From Myxococcota bacterium (GTDB lineage: Bacteria > Myxococcota_C > UBA6777): 26,931 nt of DNA. Every line of letters begins with the position of its first letter. Position 1 is the first letter of the stretch. The stretch lies in NCBI GenBank assembly GCA_023150835.1, contig JAKLKB010000093.1, positions 1-26,931 on the forward strand. Reading direction: 5' to 3'. Of the stretch, positions 22,887 through 26,931 are shown piece by piece. The translations under genes were made by a program, and so were the position numbers. The notes beneath the pieces are model-generated. The model did not search any database. It was not told the DNA's origin and saw nothing but the letters and a program-made list of their open reading frames with translations.

Positions 22887-23927
22887 TTAACGCATCTCGG
22901 CCATCAAGGCTTGCAGGCTTTCAGGGCTTGGGCGTAGAGCTTCGGGGGCTTGGAAGGCGAGAGGGGTTTCGACCGTTCCAAGGAGGCTGTGCAGATCGCG
23001 GAGGTTGTTGTTGATGTAGAGCAGGCCGGTGATCAGTTCTTTGTTGACTTGGGCGTCGCGGAGGACTTTGATGGCTTGTGTAAAGTCCGTGGGGTCATGG
23101 CCTTTTTCAAGCTTTTTGAGGGTGATCCATGAGTCATCGTGGAGCTTGACTTGTTTGCGCTCGCCTTCGGCGTATTCGTCGATGGTGATCTCTTGATAAG
23201 CAGGGACGTGTGTAATGTCGTGGAGTGTGATCTTGTTGTCTTTTCCGAAGGGATAACTTTTCGTCGAGGACTCGTGGTTATTGAAGGTCACGCAAGGGCT
23301 GATGATATCGAGGATTGCGGTGCCTTTGTAGCTAAATGCGGCTTTGAGCAAGGTCTCGACTTGGCGTGGATCTCCTGCAAAAGAGCGAGCGACAAATCCG
23401 CAGCTTCCGATGATGGCTTCGAGGCAGATATCGATGGGGGGGAGGTCGTTGATTCCGGCGTATTTGAGCGTTTGGCCTTCGTCAGCGGTGGCGGAGAATT
23501 GGCCTTTGGTCAGGCCGTAGACACCGTTGTTTTCGATGATATAGACCATCGGTACATTGCGGCGAAGCAGGTGTTTGAATTGACCAAGGCCGATGGAGGC
23601 GGTGTCGCCGTCGCCGCTAACGGCGATGGTGATCAGGTTGTGGTTGGCGGCCATCGCTCCTGTCGCAACGCTCGGCATCCGTCCGTGAAGCGAGTTAAAG
23701 GCGTGGGAACGTCCGAGAAAATAGGCGGGGCTTTTGGAGGAGCAACCGATACCGCTGAATTTGACGGTACGTTGGGGGGGAAGGCTCAGGTCATACGCGA
23801 CGTTCATGATGCGTGCGCTGACGGAGTCGTGGCCGCAGCCCTTGCAAAGTGTCGAGGGAAGGCCCTTATAGTCGTTTTTTTCGAGCCCGACGGCGTTGGT
23901 TTTGAGGGTTTCGGTGACGTCTGACAT
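22887..23927 (-). CDS. korB: 2-oxoacid:ferredoxin oxidoreductase, beta subunit
   Basis: The beta subunit binds thiamine diphosphate and one iron-sulfur cluster and oxidatively decarboxylates a 2-oxoacid with CoA, reducing ferredoxin. The 346 residues carry the four expected cluster cysteines: Cys28 and Cys31 in CKGCGH, Cys62 in GIGCSS and Cys212 in SPCVTFN. The cofactor motif begins GDGDTAS (105-111) and ends in ENNGVYGLTKGQ. The ATG at 23927 follows AGGAGAT with 7-nt spacing and lies 15 nt after korA. 2-oxoglutarate is the usual substrate of this two-subunit type, but pyruvate or branched-chain acids cannot be excluded. Confidence 0.94.
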   Translation of the reverse strand: MSDVTETLKTNAVGLEKNDYKGLPSTLCKGCGHDSVSARIMNVAYDLSLPPQRTVKFSGIGCSSKSPAYFLGRSHAFNSLHGRMPSVATGAMAANHNLITIAVSGDGDTASIGLGQFKHLLRRNVPMVYIIENNGVYGLTKGQFSATADEGQTLKYAGINDLPPIDICLEAIIGSCGFVARSFAGDPRQVETLLKAAFSYKGTAILDIISPCVTFNNHESSTKSYPFGKDNKITLHDITHVPAYQEITIDEYAEGERKQVKLHDDSWITLKKLEKGHDPTDFTQAIKVLRDAQVNKELITGLLYINNNLRDLHSLLGTVETPLAFQAPEALRPSPESLQALMAEMR

Positions 23928-23942
23928 GGTGAGATCTCCTGA

Positions 23943-25799
23943 TCAAGCAAGGGCTTGGAGAAAGCGTTGGTGGGTCGTTTTGAGTTGTTCTTGGATCCAC
24001 GAAGCGCTGAGCGGCATCCCGTTTTGGCGGGATATGGAGATCAAGCGTGTGGCGTAAGCGGGATATTCTTGCAAGAGGATCCCGTGCATCTGTCCGTTGA
24101 AGTTGTTTTCGATCACATAGATGCGTTCGTAGGCATCGAGGAATTCGCCGATCTCTGGGCTGGTGGGGAGTGCGCGGATACGCAGATAATCAAAGCGCAG
24201 TCCATCTTGTTTGAGCAGATCGACGGCTTCGAGAATGGATTGGTGGTTGGTGCCAAAGGAAACGACGGCGATATCACCGCCTTGCTGTCGGACGATCTCG
24301 GGCTTGGGGACGTGTTGGCGTGCCGTGTCGAATTTGCGGCGAAGACGGATCATATTGGTTTCCCAATCTTCGGAACGCTCGCTATATGCGGCCTTTTCAT
24401 TGTGTCCCGTTCCGCGTGTAAAGTAGCCCGCCGTTGGGTGCTCCGTACCCGGGAGGGTGCGGTATGTCACACCATCGCCGTCCACATCGACGTATCGGCC
24501 CCATTTTCCGCCGAGTTCTTGGAGTTGTTCAGCGGAAAGGACTTTGCCGCGATTCATCGGGGTTTCGGGATAGGTGAAGGACTTGGACATCCACACGTTC
24601 ATGCCGAGATCGAGGTCGCTGAGAACAAAGACGGGGGTTTGGAAGAACTCTGCAAGGTCAAAAGATTTGTAGCCGAACTCGAAACATTCGGAGGGATCGT
24701 GCGGAAGCAAGATGATGTGGCGGGTATCCCCATGACCGAGGCGATAGGTGAAGGCGAGATCGCCTTGGGAAGTGCGGGTGGGAAGTCCTGTCGAGGGTCC
24801 GACGCGCTGAACATCCCAGATCACGGCGGGGATCTCGGCTTGGTAGGCGTAGCTTGTAAACTCCGCCATCAAGGAGATCCCGGGTCCCGAAGTCGAAGTC
24901 ATCGCACGTGCACCCGCCCAACCTGCCCCAAGCGTCATCCCGATCGCCGAAAGCTCATCTTCGGCTTGGATCACAGCATACGTTGCTTTGCCGGTCTTCG
25001 GGTCTTTTCGGAGCTTGGGCAAGTATTCGTTGATCCCGTCCGCAAGGCTCGTGGCGGGTGTGATCGGATACCATGCAAGAACACTCACGCCCCCATACAC
25101 GCTGCCAAGCGCCGCTGCTGCGTTTCCTTCGATCAAGATCATATCGCGGTTGCCGCCTTCGATGCGGTTGACCCAATAAGGATCGCGCTTGACGCAGTTG
25201 TTTCGCGCATAATCTGCCGCCAGATCGACCATCTGCATATTCAGATCGACGGCTTTTTGTTTGCCCGAAAAGTGCGTATCCAACGCGCTGCGGATCGCGC
25301 TGCGTTCGATCCCCAAAAGCTCCGCCATCATCCCCACATACACCATATTGGTGATGTATTCGCGCAAGTTCGGAGCAACACCGCTTTGCTTGACCAGATC
25401 TTTGACCGGCATCGCATAATAAACAACGTCTTCGCGATCTTCTTTGACAGGCAACGCATTGTCATAAAACACCACCCCCCCCGAAGGCACCGCAGCAAGG
25501 TCTTCAGCAAGGGTCTTGGCATTCAACGTCACCAAGATATCCCACGTGTCTCGATATCCCACATGCCCCGTGTGATTCAATCGAATGCGATACCACGTCG
25601 GAAGCCCCTGAATGTTCGAGGGAAACAGGTTCTTTCCCGACACAGGAATCCCCATCCGAAACATCGCTCGAAACAACGCGATGTTCGAGGTTTGGCTCCC
25701 TGTCCCGTTGGTCGTTGCCACGTTGATGCAAAAGTCATTGATCTGGCGTGCTTCTTGGGCCGTATTTTGCGGTTCGGAGGCTTGGCTGGTCTCGGTCAT
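23943..25799 (-). CDS. korA: 2-oxoacid:ferredoxin oxidoreductase, fused gamma-alpha subunit
   Basis: The 618 residues join a gamma domain (about 22-200, with GTGSQTSN at 32-39) to an alpha domain (from about 220, with EGNAAAALG at 224-232 and the substrate-binding YPITPAT at 244-250), as in KorA-type enzymes. There is no ferredoxin-like delta domain, so electrons must pass to a free ferredoxin. The ATG at 25799 follows AAGGAT with 9-nt spacing. It is the first gene of korA-korB-adk. An inverted repeat 31 bp upstream (25831-25844) matches one upstream of the pyruvate dehydrogenase operon. Confidence 0.94.
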   Translation of the reverse strand: MTETSQASEPQNTAQEARQINDFCINVATTNGTGSQTSNIALFRAMFRMGIPVSGKNLFPSNIQGLPTWYRIRLNHTGHVGYRDTWDILVTLNAKTLAEDLAAVPSGGVVFYDNALPVKEDREDVVYYAMPVKDLVKQSGVAPNLREYITNMVYVGMMAELLGIERSAIRSALDTHFSGKQKAVDLNMQMVDLAADYARNNCVKRDPYWVNRIEGGNRDMILIEGNAAAALGSVYGGVSVLAWYPITPATSLADGINEYLPKLRKDPKTGKATYAVIQAEDELSAIGMTLGAGWAGARAMTSTSGPGISLMAEFTSYAYQAEIPAVIWDVQRVGPSTGLPTRTSQGDLAFTYRLGHGDTRHIILLPHDPSECFEFGYKSFDLAEFFQTPVFVLSDLDLGMNVWMSKSFTYPETPMNRGKVLSAEQLQELGGKWGRYVDVDGDGVTYRTLPGTEHPTAGYFTRGTGHNEKAAYSERSEDWETNMIRLRRKFDTARQHVPKPEIVRQQGGDIAVVSFGTNHQSILEAVDLLKQDGLRFDYLRIRALPTSPEIGEFLDAYERIYVIENNFNGQMHGILLQEYPAYATRLISISRQNGMPLSASWIQEQLKTTHQRFLQALA

Positions 25800-25830
25800 A
25801 AGTTCGCGATCCTTTCTTCTCTGGCGCGTA

Positions 25831-25844
25831 TGAACAGGCGTTCA
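25831..25844. promoter_or_regulatory. Operator-like inverted repeat upstream of korA
   Basis: TGAACAGGCGTTCA has 5-bp arms (TGAAC/GTTCA) and a 4-bp centre. Read towards korA it is TGAACGCCTGTTCA, and the copy before pdhA is TGAACTGTTGTTCA: 11 of 14 positions agree, arms included. It starts 31 bp upstream of the korA ATG, a place where a repressor could block transcription or initiation. Confidence 0.5.
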
Positions 25845-26082
25845 AACGATGTAGTATGTTTCACGGGGGTACGCAAGATCCTACAAAACAGAACGCCATG
25901 ACTCGAACTGGGGTTGGGTGGCGTTGGGGTGTGGGGAACCTCGTGAGGTGTTATAGCCCACCCACAAAGTCCAACGCAAGAGCCACGTTTTTTTCCGTCG
26001 TATCGGTTCTCTTTGCGCTCTTTTACGCTTGTGGGTGGGTGGAATGGGTGGAATGGGTAGAATGGGCGGATGTCTTGATCTT

Positions 26083-26140
26083 GTGGGGTTCCACCCCACG
26101 CCCCGCAAGGGACCATCGGCCCCTTGACCCCGTATTGGTG
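26083..26140 (-). repeat. Double-hairpin repeat family, inverted copy
   Basis: On the plus strand GTGGGGT/ACCCCAC (26083-26099, loop of 3) is followed by CAAGGG...CCCTTG. Read on the minus strand it follows the same order as 4381-4440: TACGGGGTCAAGGG..., then CCCTTGCGGGGCGTGGGG. Confidence 0.6.
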
Positions 26141-26238
26141 GGGTGATCGATCGTGTTTCAAACAAACAGCCTCAACGCGAGAAGTGGCGCGAACACGGGG
26201 GTTTTCGTCAACCCCGCCACTCCTACCCCATCCCATTT

Positions 26239-26361
26239 CAGGTTTCCCTTTGAGGCTGCGGGGAACGCTCGGAGGCGCTCAGGTTTCCCTTTGAGGCTGC
26301 GGGGAACGCTCGGAGGCGCTCAGGTTTCCCTTTGAGGCTGCGGGGAACGCTCGGAGGCGTT
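26239..26361. repeat. 41-bp tandem repeat, first array (3 copies)
   Basis: Three nearly identical copies begin at 26239, 26280 and 26321 (CAGGTTTCCCTTTGAGGCTG...GGAGGCGCT), with a fourth breaking off at 26362. The unit is not a multiple of three, which argues against a coding role. Confidence 0.95.
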
Positions 26362-26485
26362 CAGGTTCGTTGAACGGCAAAAAAAAAGGCGACTGTGCCA
26401 TTTTGGTTTGCATAAATACAAAATTGAAGCACCATTGTTCCAAAAAGGTTTCTAGTAAAGCCTTGCGGGATTTTTGGGCGGCGTT

Positions 26486-26608
26486 CAGGTTTCCCTTTGA
26501 GGCCGTAGGGAGCGCTCGAAGGCGTTCAGGTTCCTTGAAGAGGCCGTAGAGAGCGCTCGAAGGCGTTCAGGTTTCCCTTTGAGACCGCAGGGAGCGCTCG
26601 AAGGCGTT
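26486..26608. repeat. 41-bp tandem repeat, second array (3 copies)
   Basis: Copies begin at 26486, 26527 and 26568, more divergent from each other than those of the first array, with a partial fourth at 26609. They share the start CAGGTTYCC and the end GCTCGAAGGCGTT. Confidence 0.93.
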
Positions 26609-26626
26609 CAGGTTTCGTATGAGACA

Positions 26627-26682
26627 TCGGCCGATACGGGGTCAAGGGAGCCGCGCTCTGTGGCGGGGCGTGGGGTGACACC
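26627..26682 (+). repeat. Double-hairpin repeat family, degenerate copy
   Basis: GATACGGGGTCAAGGGAGC and GGCGGGGCGTGGGGTG match the copy at 4381-4440 in order and orientation, but the second arms are partly lost. Confidence 0.5.
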
Positions 26683-26706
26683 GGACAAAAACCATTCGAA
26701 TGCGTA

Positions 26707-26822
26707 ATACGAGATCCGCCCGTTGTGTGATCGTAAGGACGTAGGGGCAGACCCCTGTGTCTGCCCAATCATAGGGCGTCTACGTGTTCTCCTTTGCGGT
26801 GTACGGCACTCGGATATCGTAT
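26707..26822 (-). mobile_element. Miniature inverted-repeat element, most complete copy (116 bp)
   Basis: The ends ATACGAGATCC (26707-26717) and GGATATCGTAT (26812-26822) are inverted repeats with 10 of 11 positions matching. The central hairpin is GGGCAGAC/GTCTGCCC (26745-26766). Other copies have GGGCAGCC/GGCTGCCC, so both arms changed together. There is no open frame of note and no transposase here. Confidence 0.65.
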
Positions 26823-26823
26823 A

Positions 26824-26931
26824 ATACGAGATCCGCCCGTTGTGTGATCGTAAGGACGTAGGGGCAGACCCCTGTGTCTGCCCAATCATAGGGCGTCTAC
26901 GTGTTCTCCTTTGCGGTGTACGGCACTCGGA
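26824..26931 (-). mobile_element. Miniature inverted-repeat element, tandem second copy, cut by window edge
   Basis: It repeats the copy at 26707 base for base with a period of 117 bp until the window ends inside CACTCGGA. The right terminal repeat lies beyond the edge. Confidence 0.65.

Larger units (their letters stand above)
25800..26931. other. Gene-free, repeat-packed region upstream of korA
   Basis: The last 1.1 kb holds the korA operator-like site, three 9-bp TGGAATGGG-type units (26040-26066), two copies of the double-hairpin family, two 41-bp arrays separated by an AT-rich stretch (26362-26485) and a tandem pair of the miniature element. The open frames seen here translate repeats and are not convincing genes. 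Confidence 0.8.

Noticed and set aside
23955-25901. 648-codon plus-strand frame
   Set aside because: It is antisense to korA, whose motifs are clear.
26239-26608. CRISPR array
   Set aside because: The 41-bp copies are head to tail with no unique spacers and no cas genes nearby. The same holds for the 36-, 39- and 42-bp arrays.
26608-26889. Frame giving a repeated APTSLRSHNGRISYY-type peptide
   Set aside because: This is the translation of the miniature element; similar peptides appear wherever the element occurs, including 16740-16800.
1-26931. tRNA or rRNA genes
   Set aside because: I looked in the intergenic regions for T-arm-like GGTTCGAATC sequences and cloverleaf signs by eye and found none; a covariance-model scan would settle it.

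Overview
The window is a stretch of chromosome from a moderately GC-rich, Gram-negative-type bacterium, most likely a member of the Myxococcota or a related former deltaproteobacterial lineage. This is inference from gene content. The S41 peptidase carries the long C-terminal tail of the MXAN_5808-type family. A lipoprotein pairs Kazal-like and Cys-rich modules. A small membrane protein ends in a VPT...GxF pattern that I associate with myxobacterial hypothetical proteins. No rRNA, tRNA, phage, transposase or CRISPR was found.

Layout. Positions 1-135 hold a 9-bp tandem repeat behind the end of mutS (minus strand, to 2810). A membrane-anchored proline-rich protein (3260-4117, plus) converges on a 1029-residue exported S41 protease (4467-7556, minus). 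The gap between them holds four 42-bp repeats and a double hairpin. Next comes a complete minus-strand pyruvate dehydrogenase operon, E1 alpha - E1 beta - E2 - E3 (12716 down to 7773), whose genes overlap or nearly abut. Upstream lie a small membrane protein and an enoyl-CoA hydratase/isomerase-family gene (13203-14726, minus), then a plus-strand Cys-rich lipoprotein (15328-16548). Minus-strand genes follow for a double short-chain dehydrogenase fusion (16849-19029) and a thiamine-diphosphate enzyme (19088-20848). Divergent from these is an XRE-type regulator gene (21268-22107). The last operon, on the minus strand, is 2-oxoacid:ferredoxin oxidoreductase korA-korB followed by adenylate kinase (25799 down to 22297). 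The final 1.1 kb is gene-free and packed with repeats.

How the genes fit together. Two separate systems for oxidative decarboxylation of 2-oxoacids sit in one window: the NAD-linked dehydrogenase complex and the ferredoxin-linked oxidoreductase. Both operons have the same inverted repeat, TGAAC-N3-TGTTCA, in front of their first gene. This suggests, but does not prove, one shared regulator. The other genes serve DNA repair, envelope proteolysis and surface functions and show no obvious pathway link.

The most unusual aspect is repeat content. There are tandem arrays with units of 9, 36, 39, 41 and 42 bp, and direct duplications of 76 and 117 bp. A dispersed element of about 116-126 bp looks like a miniature inverted-repeat element: it has imperfect terminal inverted repeats (ATACGAKATCC) and a central hairpin that shows a compensatory base-pair change between copies. 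Two arrays lie inside the double-dehydrogenase gene, and one duplicates the end of the regulator gene, stop codon included. I saw no obviously new defence or biosynthetic system. The shared operator, the miniature element and the repeat-linked dehydrogenase fusion are the observations most worth following up.
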